NCBI GenBank assembly: GCA_029069015.1
Contig: JAIEBL010000204.1
Span: forward strand, 1-6,268
DNA: 6,268 nt
From: Clostridiales bacterium
GTDB taxonomy: Bacteria; Bacillota; Clostridia; Christensenellales; Pumilibacteraceae
Reading direction: 5' to 3'
The number at the start of each line of letters is the position of its first letter. The stretch's first letter is position 1. Both the position numbers and the translations under genes were made by a program. This document shows positions 1-5,825 of the stretch, piece by piece. The notes under the pieces are model-generated. The model was not told the origin of the DNA. It made no database searches and saw nothing but the letters and a program-made list of their open reading frames with translations.

Positions 1-67
1 AAAATGCCCTATATACTAAAATTATCTCAAAACCTGCCGTCCCAAAAAATCCGCGGACGTACCGTGC
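1..67 (+). pseudogene. Disrupted upstream GH3 coding sequence
   Basis: Upstream of the first usable ATG at 68, the frame of the next gene still reads like the GH3 linker before the Fn3-like domain. Positions 8-58 give P-I-Y-stop-N-Y-L-K-T-C-R-P-K-K-S-A-D. Family members usually have something like IPIYYNxxxTGRP here. A TAA at 17-19 replaces the expected Tyr codon, Cys at 35-37 replaces the Gly of TGRP, and the preceding Met-Pro (ATGCCC at 4-9) is in a different frame, implying one extra base near 7-10. Three lesions in about 35 bases suggest either a decaying gene or poor sequence at a contig end. The intact 514 codons downstream favour a recent lesion or an error. Confidence 0.5.
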
Positions 68-1612
68 ATGGGTCACATTTCGGGTTACGACGACGAGATA
101 AACGCACCTCTGTTTCCCTTCGGTTACGGACTTTCGTATACGCAGTTTGCCTATTCGGATCTTCGCATCAGTGCCGACACGATGGCGCGGGGCGGTTCGC
201 TTACGGCGAGTGTGCGCGTTGCCAATACGGGCGAAAGGGACGGCGCGGAAGTCGTGCAATGGTATATACGGGACAAATTCGCGTCTGTCGTGCGCCCGAT
301 AAAGGAATTGAAAGGCTTCGAGCGTGTATTCTTAAAGGCGGGCGAGGTGCGTTCGGTGCAGTTTACCGTCACGGAAGAAATGCTGAAATTCTATACCGCT
401 AGCGGTGAATTCAAGGCGGAATCGGGCGAGTTTACGCTGTTCGTGGGCGGAAACTGCCGCGATACGCTTTGCGCGGACTTTTTCTTGAAAGATCTGTCGG
501 ATTTTGATTTGCCCGTCTACGATATGGCGAAGTATTTGCAGTACTATTGGGACGGCGAACTCGTGTATAACGAATCCGCTATGCTCGTAAAAAATAAGGA
601 CGGCTCGCTTGACGACGTAACGCTGCTGTATCCTATCGACAAAATCGTTTCGGTGCGTAGCGCCGACCTTACCACACTGTACAAAGAGGGAGCGGATTAC
701 AAGGTTGAGAACGGCAAGTTGATCGTTCTTGACGGCGGCAGTATTCCCGTTATGGCATACGACGATATGTATTTCGACACGAAACCCGAGGCGGGTGCAA
801 TCGGAGTCTCCGACGGAAACGGGTATTTTTCCACCGTAGACGGAACGTACGAAAAATACGAAGAAGCGGGCATTTTATACGAGCATCAGATTGCCGTGAC
901 GTATTTTCATAAAGGCAAAGGGAACTATACCGTTCCGCCTACGCAGTCGGAAAAATTCAAGCTGTTTTTAGGAAAGCTTGCAAAGGGAGCGCACGTAAAT
1001 ATCGCAGTCTTAGGCGACAGTATTTCCGACGGCTGCAATGCGTCCGGCTTCTTTAAGAAGAAGCTCAAACCTTGTATGCCGACCTATTTCGGAATGCTCG
1101 GCGACTATATCAAGGCAAAGTACGCCCATGCCGACGTGCAAACAGTCAATTATTCGGTGGGCGGCAAGAATTCGCATTGGGGCGTGACGCAAACAGACCG
1201 CGTTGCAGCGCTCAGCCCGGATTTGGTAATTCTGGGCTTTGGCATGAACGATGGCTCGTCGTATATCGACGAAGAGGCGTACTATGAAAATATGCTGCAA
1301 ATGGTTGACGGGATACGAAAAGGCAGTCCCGATTGCGCATTCGTCGTACTCGGCACGATGCTCCCCAACGAGAAAATCTGTTGGAAGGAAGGCGGCCTTT
1401 CCATACGCGGCAATCAGGAAAAATACATGGCGGCATTGCGGCGGTTGGCGAAAGAGCGAACAGGCGTTGCGGTTGCGGATATCACGACGCTCCATAAGGA
1501 GTATCTGCAAGTCAAAAAGCATCGGGATATGACGGGGAACAACGTGAATCATCCCAACGATTTTTTGGTGCGTTTATATGCACAGACGATAATAAAAACG
1601 ATATTCGGTTAA
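68..1612 (+). CDS. GH3 glycosidase C-terminal domain fused to SGNH hydrolase (5' partial)
   Basis: From the ATG at 68 the ORF encodes 514 residues, but this is probably the C-terminal part of a longer protein. Residues 14-25 (PLFPFGYGLSYT) are the signature that precedes the C-terminal fibronectin-III-like domain of GH3 beta-glucosidases/xylosidases. Residues about 45-130 are that domain. GH3 catalytic residues lie upstream and are not seen. Residues about 155-300 (YYWDGELVYNES, LLYPIDKIVSVRS, YKEGADY) resemble the N-terminal beta-domain that often precedes SGNH esterases in gut Firmicutes. Residues 305-514 are SGNH: GDS with Ser318 (codon 1019-1021), Gly365/366, GMND 392-395 and NHPND 494-498 with His495. 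The residue three before His495 is Asn492 rather than the usual Asp. Likely role: hydrolysis of an acylated plant glycan with combined glycosidase and esterase activity; substrate unknown. No good ribosome binding site precedes ATG68. Confidence 0.85.
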   Translation: MGHISGYDDEINAPLFPFGYGLSYTQFAYSDLRISADTMARGGSLTASVRVANTGERDGAEVVQWYIRDKFASVVRPIKELKGFERVFLKAGEVRSVQFTVTEEMLKFYTASGEFKAESGEFTLFVGGNCRDTLCADFFLKDLSDFDLPVYDMAKYLQYYWDGELVYNESAMLVKNKDGSLDDVTLLYPIDKIVSVRSADLTTLYKEGADYKVENGKLIVLDGGSIPVMAYDDMYFDTKPEAGAIGVSDGNGYFSTVDGTYEKYEEAGILYEHQIAVTYFHKGKGNYTVPPTQSEKFKLFLGKLAKGAHVNIAVLGDSISDGCNASGFFKKKLKPCMPTYFGMLGDYIKAKYAHADVQTVNYSVGGKNSHWGVTQTDRVAALSPDLVILGFGMNDGSSYIDEEAYYENMLQMVDGIRKGSPDCAFVVLGTMLPNEKICWKEGGLSIRGNQEKYMAALRRLAKERTGVAVADITTLHKEYLQVKKHRDMTGNNVNHPNDFLVRLYAQTIIKTIFG

Positions 1613-1692
1613 GTGAGAAGGGGCAAAAAGTGTCCATAAAAGTATATTACAATGTAAACATATTGCGACTAAACACAACTTACTAAATGATG

Positions 1693-1727
1693 AAAGGAAG
1701 TCTGAATTTAATGGACTTCCTTTTTTT
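1693..1727 (+). terminator. Rho-independent terminator after the GH3-SGNH gene
   Basis: The 10-bp perfect stem AAAGGAAGTC (1693-1702) / GACTTCCTTT (1714-1723) has an 11-nt loop and runs into an uninterrupted T stretch to 1727. It lies about 80 nt after the stop codon of the preceding gene and points the same way. Confidence 0.85.
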
Positions 1728-1944
1728 GTGCGTCGAAGATTAAAATTTGATGAAATTTTTCGTTTAACCCGAACTTTTGTCGTTTTCTACGGCTTTATAA
1801 TGGAGAGAAAATTTGTAGAGATACCCCACCAAAATGCGATTTTCGTGGCTTATATATAGAGGGCATAACAAATATGCGGATGATTAAAAACTTTCCTTAT
1901 TATGTGGATTGTAACTTGCTAACGATTACACATTATCGACACAA
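1728..1944. other. Intergenic stretch without a supported gene
   Basis: No ORF here has a credible start and protein-like composition. A consensus -10 hexamer TATAAT is at 1796-1801, but the best upstream partner (TTGTCG at 1777-1782) is only 13 bp away, so promoter function is doubtful. A 19-codon ORF from 1800 has no other support. A small hairpin occurs at 1826-1848 (CCAC-AAAA / TTTT-GTGG with one mismatch). From memory, the stretch around 1770-1805 resembles promoter regions in clostridial mobile elements; that recollection is unverified. Confidence 0.4.
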
Positions 1945-1972
1945 TAAAAAAGTCACGACTCATTCGTGACTT
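1945..1972 (-). terminator. Minus-strand terminator, now downstream of the lipoprotein gene
   Basis: The 9-bp perfect stem AAGTCACGA (1950-1958) / TCGTGACTT (1964-1972) has a 5-nt loop. On the minus strand it is followed by a T run (complement of the A run at 1946-1951). It sits about 80 nt beyond the stop of the lipoprotein gene at 2051 and just outside the left att-like repeat. It may originally have terminated tRNA-Ser before the cassette was inserted (inference). Confidence 0.8.
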
Positions 1973-1992
1973 CAGTTTGAACCCTAAAACAT

Positions 1993-2018
1993 TTCAATTT
2001 AGGTTTCAAATGGCGGAG
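1993..2018 (+). repeat. att-like direct repeat, left copy
   Basis: This 26-bp copy matches 4026-4051 at 23 positions: TTC-A/G-ATTTAGGTTTCA-AA/CT-TGGCGGAG. The terminal TGGCGGAG is the complement of the last 8 bases, CTCCGCCA, of the tRNA-Ser gene at the right end. Both copies are in the same orientation, as expected for attL/attR of a tRNA-targeted element. Weaker similarity (AACCC, then AAA) may continue to the left. The copy also takes part in an inverted repeat, TTTAGGTT (1998-2005) / AACCTAAA (2026-2033). Confidence 0.6.
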
Positions 2019-2050
2019 CAGTGCTAACCTAAAACGAATATTGATAGAAA

Positions 2051-2443
2051 TTAAAAATCTTTTAGCGTTTGTATTTTGGATAATTTTACAGATGTTGGTC
2101 TATCGTCGAACCATCCCAAAGAACTTGCTTCAAACTTCCAAGTTTCGCCAGCCCCTATACTATTTGCATTTGCTAACGCTGTTCCTATTACAGCATTTGA
2201 ACTGTCATAAATTTTATATTCAACACTTATGTAGGATAAATCTTTGCCCGTTGTATTTGATATAGAACCTGTAATCTTGACGGAATAACCAAGATATTCA
2301 GTATATTCAATTGATATGTTTTCGTTTGATACCGACAGACTGCTTTTCTTGTCATCATCATCAAAGTCGATACAACCTACAAACGTAAATGATACACATA
2401 ATAGCATTAAAATCGTGCAAAGTATACCCGCAAATTTTTTCAC
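2051..2443 (-). CDS. Small FxLYD-like lipoprotein
   Basis: The 130-residue product is predicted to be exported and lipid-anchored. The GTG at 2443-2441 is chosen as start because AAAGGAG lies 9 nt upstream and the next residues (V-K-K-F-A-G-I-L) begin a typical signal peptide. An in-frame ATG at 2479 would put the operator and the Shine-Dalgarno inside the gene. The hydrophobic stretch (residues 4-22) ends in F-V-G-C, with Cys24 the likely lipidated residue; Phe at -3 is slightly atypical for a lipobox. An acidic linker (DFDDDD) follows. The rest has alternating beta-strand character: ITGSISNTTGKDLSYISVEY, then KIYDSSNAVIGTA and GAGETWKFEA. This resembles FxLYD-type domains of Gram-positive surface lipoproteins. 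It is divergent from the XRE repressor gene and probably controlled by its operators. The molecular role is unknown; surface lipoproteins in phage-like modules sometimes block superinfection, but nothing here proves that. Confidence 0.8.
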   Translation of the reverse strand: MKKFAGILCTILMLLCVSFTFVGCIDFDDDDKKSSLSVSNENISIEYTEYLGYSVKITGSISNTTGKDLSYISVEYKIYDSSNAVIGTALANANSIGAGETWKFEASSLGWFDDRPTSVKLSKIQTLKDF

Positions 2444-2458
2444 AATAGTTGACTCCTT

Positions 2459-2480
2459 TATGGGTGATTTATAACCCATA
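2459..2480. promoter_or_regulatory. Operator-like palindrome O1
   Basis: TATGGGT (2459-2465) and ACCCATA (2474-2480) are perfect 7-bp arms separated by 8 bp. The site lies directly downstream of the -10 of the minus-strand promoter, covering its expected transcription start, and overlaps the region just before the lipoprotein gene's Shine-Dalgarno. This is a classic repressor position. Very similar sites lie at 2512-2533 and 2561-2578. Confidence 0.7.
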
Positions 2481-2508
2481 TTATAAACTACAAATATTAA
2501 GAAGTCAA
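2480..2508 (-). promoter_or_regulatory. Sigma-A promoter of the lipoprotein gene
   Basis: On the minus strand, TTGACT (2508-2503), a 17-bp spacer and TATAAT (2485-2480) form a near-consensus vegetative promoter. The start should fall near 2473, inside operator O1. The adjoining O2 lies just upstream of the -35. A strong promoter covered by an operator suggests expression that is normally held down. Confidence 0.85.
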
Positions 2509-2511
2509 GCG

Positions 2512-2533
2512 ATTGGGTGATATTTAACCCATA
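2512..2533. promoter_or_regulatory. Operator-like palindrome O2
   Basis: TGGGT (2514-2518), an 8-bp spacer and ACCCA (2527-2531) repeat the O1 design and share its flanks (TGGGTGAT ... AACCCATA). The centre is 53 bp from that of O1, about five helical turns, so repressors on both sites would face the same side of the DNA. It probably overlaps the rightward promoter of the repressor gene; TTTAAC (2524-2529), 17 bp, TAATAT (2547-2552) is a weak candidate. Confidence 0.65.
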
Positions 2534-2560
2534 AATAATAATTGAATAATATTAAACTTA

Positions 2561-2578
2561 AAGGTGAAAATTCACCCA
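2561..2578. promoter_or_regulatory. Operator-like palindrome O3
   Basis: GGTGAA (2563-2568) / TTCACC (2571-2576) is a perfect inverted repeat. In the 5-8-5 geometry of O1/O2 it reads AAGGT, 8 bp, ACCCA, with two mismatches in the left arm. It abuts the AAGAGG ribosome binding site (2578-2583) of the XRE gene, so binding could limit the repressor's own expression. Confidence 0.5.
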
Positions 2579-2589
2579 AGAGGTTTGAT

Positions 2590-2832
2590 ATGAATATTAG
2601 CCAAGCGGTTGCAATTAGAATTAAAGAATTATTGAAAGAAAAGCAATTAACTCAATATAAATTAGAGCACAATGCTTGCTTATCGCACGATACTGTAAAA
2701 AGTATAATGAAGGGAAAAGCAAAAGGTGTAAATTTGAAAACGCTTATTGCCATATCAGATGGATTTGGAATGACTGTGAGCAAATTTTTAGATTCAGAAT
2801 TGTTTTTATATGACAATTTGAATATGGACTAA
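2590..2832 (+). CDS. XRE/Cro-CI family HTH transcriptional repressor
   Basis: The 80-residue protein consists almost entirely of one helix-turn-helix domain. ATG 2590 is chosen because AAGAGG sits 6 nt upstream; a TTG 48 bases earlier would place operator O3 inside the gene. Residues 7-20 form helix 1. LTQYKLEHNACLSHDTVKSI (20-39) covers the HTH proper, and KGKAKGVNLKTLIAISDGFGMTVSKFLDSELF completes the five-helix fold. This layout is typical of small single-domain Cro/CI-like regulators (HTH_26/HTH_3 type) in Firmicutes. It most likely binds O1-O3 and represses itself and the divergent lipoprotein gene. There is no effector or protease domain, so the induction signal is not evident. The DUF2971 gene follows after a 55-bp gap, probably in the same transcript. 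Confidence 0.88.
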   Translation: MNISQAVAIRIKELLKEKQLTQYKLEHNACLSHDTVKSIMKGKAKGVNLKTLIAISDGFGMTVSKFLDSELFLYDNLNMD

Positions 2833-2887
2833 TTCGATATAACCGTTGTTATAAAAAATTTTAATAAAATACATTAGGAGAATTGCA

Positions 2888-3775
2888 GTGAAGACTATCT
2901 TAAAAGACTGCCTTACTGATGAAGATATACTCTATCACTATTGCAGTATGGACGCATTTATTAAAATAATCGAAAGTAAAAAACTTAGATTAGGCAATGT
3001 AATACAAATGAACGACCCGACAGAATTATCATTGCGTTCAATAAATTGGATTGAGCTTATTTATAATCATTATAAAAAAGCGCCATTCAAGTTTAAGTTT
3101 CTTTATGACAACAAGGAATTTAATATGGCGCAGTATTTGAATTTAATGAACTATCATCAAGATACTATTAGAACAGATAGCTTTTTTGTTTTTTGTATGT
3201 CCACTCTTTCTGACGACCTCAATCAATGGCGAGTATATGGTGATAATGGGAATGGGGTTTGTTTAGGTTTTGATGTTGCGAATATTTTTGATTTAATTGA
3301 GCACGACTCAAATTTTACATATAATGAACTTGAATATGAAGATTTGCAAAGTATAGCAGACTTTGCGACGGATAGTATGTTATGTAAGATTGAAGATTAT
3401 TATAGAGCAGGTGATAATAATGGATTACATAAGTTCATTGAAAATTTCTATTCGGATTTAGAATTTTTCGTTTTGCGCTATAAGCACCCAGCTTATAAAG
3501 CCGAATCAGAAGCAAGATTGATTTATAAAAAGCATAACATTCAAAAAGATACCGCTATTTTTCAAAAAACAGATGATATAATTATTTGTACAGATTTTTC
3601 AGATATAAAGACATATAAAGAAATATCCTTGTCCGATATGAAGATAAAAAATATAACCTTTGGCCCGACAAATAGAGTGCCTATTGACAATATACTATTA
3701 TTTCTACATGCAAACAATATAGAGATAGATTCCAATCAAATATACTATTCAAATATACCATACCGAACAAAATGA
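2888..3775 (+). CDS. DUF2971 family protein
   Basis: The 295-residue product starts at GTG 2888, with AGGAG 7 nt upstream. It matches the DUF2971 pattern: LYHYCSMDAFIKIIESKKLR (15-34), MNDPTE (41-46), FVFCMSTLSDDLNQW (100-114), GNGVCLGF (121-128), KHPAYKAESEARLIY (199-213) and the late ITFGP (256-260). Length is ordinary for the family, with no signal peptide or membrane segment, so it should be cytosolic. The biochemical function of DUF2971 is not settled as far as I know. The early H-Y plus 'I-I-E-S-K-K-L-R' layout is reminiscent of ADP-ribosyltransferase-like folds, but that is only a resemblance. Such genes commonly sit in accessory and mobile regions. Here it is probably co-transcribed with the repressor, which would suit an effector or toxin that must be controlled; that is inference. 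Confidence 0.85.
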   Translation: MKTILKDCLTDEDILYHYCSMDAFIKIIESKKLRLGNVIQMNDPTELSLRSINWIELIYNHYKKAPFKFKFLYDNKEFNMAQYLNLMNYHQDTIRTDSFFVFCMSTLSDDLNQWRVYGDNGNGVCLGFDVANIFDLIEHDSNFTYNELEYEDLQSIADFATDSMLCKIEDYYRAGDNNGLHKFIENFYSDLEFFVLRYKHPAYKAESEARLIYKKHNIQKDTAIFQKTDDIIICTDFSDIKTYKEISLSDMKIKNITFGPTNRVPIDNILLFLHANNIEIDSNQIYYSNIPYRTK

Positions 3776-3820
3776 ATTATAGCTAACAATAGATGGTTAC
3801 TTGAAATTTTATTTTGGCAC

Positions 3821-3876
3821 TGTGGCGGGTGCTTGAATAAACAAGCGGCTCGCTACGCTCATCGCCACCCGCCACA
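3821..3876. repeat. Long inverted repeat with internal hairpin
   Basis: TGTGGCGGGTG (3821-3831) and CACCCGCCACA (3866-3876) are perfect 11-bp complements separated by 34 bp. Inside, GCTTG (3831-3835) and CAAGC (3842-3846) form a small hairpin with an AATAAA loop, followed by CTCGCTACGCTC. Neither arm is followed by a T run, so it is not a simple terminator. It may be the structured end of a mobile element, a REP/MITE-type unit, or part of a folded RNA. Confidence 0.6.
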
Positions 3877-3918
3877 CCGACCAAACACAACCAAATAGAC
3901 AAACCGAATACCGCAAAC

Positions 3919-3985
3919 GGCGGCACCTAAAATCGGGCATCGCGCGCAGACTTTCCGCAATCGCCCGATTTTTTACGTTGCCGCC
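3919..3985 (+). terminator. Nested hairpin terminator region (probably bidirectional)
   Basis: AAAATCGGGC (3929-3938) pairs perfectly with GCCCGATTTT (3963-3972), followed by T to 3974. An outer pair GGCGGCA (3919-3925) / TGCCGCC (3979-3985) encloses it. It can end rightward transcripts of the repressor-DUF2971 operon, about 150 nt past the stop codon. With its A-rich left side it may also work for leftward transcription from tRNA-Ser. The 24-nt loop is longer than usual. Confidence 0.65.
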
Positions 3986-4025
3986 ACTCTCTTTTTTACA
4001 GTAAAGAAAAACCCAAACCGAGATG

Positions 4026-4131
<106 letters not shown>

Positions 4132-4146
4132 ATATTCGATAGGGGT

Positions 4147-4175
4147 AGTATACCGCAAATCAAAGAAAGGGTCAA
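4147..4175 (-). promoter_or_regulatory. Sigma-A promoter of tRNA-Ser
   Basis: On the minus strand, TTGACC (4175-4170), a 17-bp spacer and TATACT (4152-4147) lie about 15 nt before the 5' end of the mature tRNA. Near-consensus elements with a short leader are usual for a strong stable-RNA promoter. Confidence 0.85.
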
Positions 4176-4278
4176 GTGTTTTAGGGGTAGGGGCGTTGTT
4201 CTATGGTTGCAAGTTCCTTTTGTTTTGCGTGCCGAAAACGGTAAAAGCGTTTGGCGAACCAACGGCATACAATGGAAT

Positions 4279-5172
4279 ATGGACGAAAGAGCAAGACAAA
4301 AGACGGTGCAGCGGGTATGCATTGCGAGCATGGTGGCGAACGGGGTATTGTTCGTACTAAAAGCGGTAGCGGCGGTATGCACGCATTCCGATTCGATGGC
4401 GGGCGACTGTTTGCACACGTTGAGCGATTTGGGTACGACGGTCATCGTGCTCATCGGGTGCGCGTTGGCGGCGCGTAAAGCCGACGCCGAACATCCGTAC
4501 GGGCACGAGAAATTGGAGTATATTGCCTCTATCGTACTCGGCGTGCTTCTGGCGGCGGTGGGAGCGTCGCTGATTATCGATGGCGTAAAAACTTTGCGCT
4601 CAGGCGGTGTAGTCGTGCAAAACGGTATGTTTGCCGTGCTTGCGGCGGTGGCATCTATCGCCGTCAAAGAATGCATGTTTTGGGGAACGCGGCACTACGC
4701 GATCAAGATAGGGAGTGGGGCGCTCAGAGCGGACGCGTGGCATCACCGAAGCGACGCACTTTCGAGCGTGGGGAGTCTGATCGGCGTGTGGTGCGCCATG
4801 GCAGGCTTTCCCAAAGGGGACAGCATTGCGGCGCTGGTGATCGGTGCGCTGATTGCGCTTTCGGGTATAGCGGTCATCGCAAAGTCTGCGGAACGCATCG
4901 ACGACCACGCCGCGCCCAAAGAAATCGAAGCGTATATTGCATCGCTTGCCGCGGGGGCGGAAAACGTAAAGCGGGCGGCGGTGTTGCGTACGCGCCTACA
5001 CGGCGGCGTGTTCTTTGCCGAGCTTGCTATCTACGTAGAACCCGAGTTGACCGTATTGCAGGCGCATGAAACGGCAACGTGTGTGCACGACCTGATCGAG
5101 GAGAAGACCGACGGCTTAAAGCACGTTACGGTGCTTGTCTATCCCTATTTCGGTAAATCTCAAATTCAGTGA
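4279..5172 (+). CDS. Cation diffusion facilitator (CDF) family transporter, predicted Zn-type
   Basis: The 297-residue integral membrane protein probably exports Zn2+ or a related divalent metal in exchange for protons. ATG 4279 ([10 protein letters not shown]) is chosen by family N-terminus; the open frame extends back into the tRNA and cannot be coding there. No strong Shine-Dalgarno is visible, so the start is somewhat uncertain. TM1 is about residues 12-33. TM2 carries DCLHTLSD with His46 and Asp50. The HPYGHEKLE segment (72-80) is the family's cytoplasmic loop signature. TM3-TM4 span about 82-135. TM5 carries ADAWHHRSD with His155 and Asp159, and TM6 is about 182-201. The HxxxD/HxxxD tetrahedral site is typical of Zn-type CDFs. 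Residues 205-290 form the cytoplasmic dimerisation domain, ending HVTVLVYPY. Length is normal. It is divergent from tRNA-Ser with no partner gene, and no metal-responsive operator is recognisable. Confidence 0.93.
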   Translation: MDERARQKTVQRVCIASMVANGVLFVLKAVAAVCTHSDSMAGDCLHTLSDLGTTVIVLIGCALAARKADAEHPYGHEKLEYIASIVLGVLLAAVGASLIIDGVKTLRSGGVVVQNGMFAVLAAVASIAVKECMFWGTRHYAIKIGSGALRADAWHHRSDALSSVGSLIGVWCAMAGFPKGDSIAALVIGALIALSGIAVIAKSAERIDDHAAPKEIEAYIASLAAGAENVKRAAVLRTRLHGGVFFAELAIYVEPELTVLQAHETATCVHDLIEEKTDGLKHVTVLVYPYFGKSQIQ

Positions 5173-5176
5173 ACGC

Positions 5177-5207
5177 AAAAAGGAGCGGCTTTTCTGAAAA
5201 AGCAGCT
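5177..5207 (-). terminator. Possible terminator for spoVG
   Basis: On the minus strand, AGC-T-GCTTTT and AAAAGC-C-GCT form a stem with one mismatch and a short loop, followed by a TTTTT run (complement of 5177-5181). It begins only 5 nt after the CDF stop codon, so it could also cap the CDF transcript, although no T run follows in the plus direction. It lies about 180 nt beyond the spoVG stop. Confidence 0.45.
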
Positions 5208-5388
5208 TCTCATGCAATACAAAATTGCTCTTGCTTTCGCAAAAGCTAAAAAATTTTTCAAACAGCCTTTTGCGCCCTTACGGAGTGCAGGACCAAAGTC
5301 GAAAGGAAGAGGCGAAACTAACGGGTACAACAGAAGCAGAGAATAATGAGTCGGGACTGTGGAAATGCTTTACCTAAGGGACAAGGGG
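5208..5388. other. Intergenic stretch between CDF and spoVG
   Basis: No convincing ORF. A small hairpin GCTTT/AAAGC occurs around 5233-5246, and AAAAAATTTTT around 5249-5259. The rest (5280-5388) has no recognised structure. As leftward transcription from spoVG must cross it before the nearest candidate terminator, it would form a long 3' untranslated region. Confidence 0.4.
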
Positions 5389-5667
5389 TTACTCGGTGCC
5401 GCCCGCTTGTTGCTTGGCTTTGTCGTACTCGGCGAGCACGATTTTGCGCAAGTTTTCACGCGTTTCGGTGTTGAGCGGGTGCACGACGTCTTTAAATTCA
5501 CCCGATGCCATTTTTTTGCTCGGCATGGCGATGAAAAGACCGTCGGCGCTGTCAATGACCTTGATGTCGTGAACGACGAAGCAATCGTCGATCGTGATGG
5601 AAGCAACGGCTTTGAGCTTGCTTTCATCCGATTTCACGAGTCGTACACGTACTTCTGTGATGTTCAT
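5389..5667 (-). CDS. spoVG: SpoVG regulator
   Basis: The 92-residue protein matches SpoVG along its full length: MNITEVRVRLV at the start, FVVHDIKVID then GLFIAMPSKK (30-52), and EFKDVVHPLNTETR (57-70). These are the family hallmarks, and the length is normal. SpoVG is a small nucleic-acid-binding regulator, known in Bacillus for sporulation and septation effects and in other Firmicutes for control of surface and virulence genes. ATG 5667 has GAGG at 5681-5678 (10 nt spacing) and an additional AGGG closer in. The gene appears monocistronic with its own promoter at 5707-5735. Its presence supports a Bacillota host, not necessarily a spore former. Confidence 0.97.
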   Translation of the reverse strand: MNITEVRVRLVKSDESKLKAVASITIDDCFVVHDIKVIDSADGLFIAMPSKKMASGEFKDVVHPLNTETRENLRKIVLAEYDKAKQQAGGTE

Positions 5668-5706
5668 TTTCCCTGTGCCTCATGTAGAAAATTTTTACAT
5701 ATAATA

Positions 5707-5735
5707 ATTATACTACAAAACCGCAATTTTTGCAA
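5707..5735 (-). promoter_or_regulatory. Sigma-A promoter of spoVG
   Basis: On the minus strand, TTGCAA (5735-5730), a 17-bp spacer and a perfect TATAAT (5712-5707). Transcription would begin near 5700, giving a leader of about 33 nt. A sigma-H type element, as in Bacillus subtilis spoVG, is not apparent. Confidence 0.8.
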
Positions 5736-5762
5736 TACCTTTTCGCATATTTTTCGCTTTTT

Positions 5763-5789
5763 GCAAAAAAGCTTTCAAAAGCTGTTTGC
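5763..5789 (-). terminator. Minus-strand hairpin with T run
   Basis: GCAAA (5763-5767) pairs with TTTGC (5785-5789) and AGCTTT (5770-5775) with AAAGCT (5778-5783). On the minus strand the inner stem AGCTTT/AAAGCT is followed by six T. It may terminate leftward transcription arriving from a gene beyond the right edge, insulating spoVG. Confidence 0.45.
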
Positions 5790-5825
5790 GCCTTCCGGCG
5801 GCGGGGGCACGGCGCGGTTTTTTTT
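5788..5825 (+). terminator. Plus-strand terminator-like hairpin
   Basis: GCGCC (5788-5792) pairs with GGCGC (5811-5815) around a G-rich loop, followed two bases later by eight T (5818-5825). There is no plus-strand gene close upstream, so it may be fortuitous or may stop antisense read-through. Confidence 0.3.

Noticed and set aside
1010..1552. Long minus-strand ORF of 180 codons opposite the SGNH domain
   Set aside because: It lies opposite a well-conserved SGNH coding region with intact motifs; a shadow frame.
2542..2589. TTG start for the XRE regulator
   Set aside because: It has no ribosome binding site and would include operator O3; ATG 2590 has AAGAGG at proper spacing and the normal domain start.
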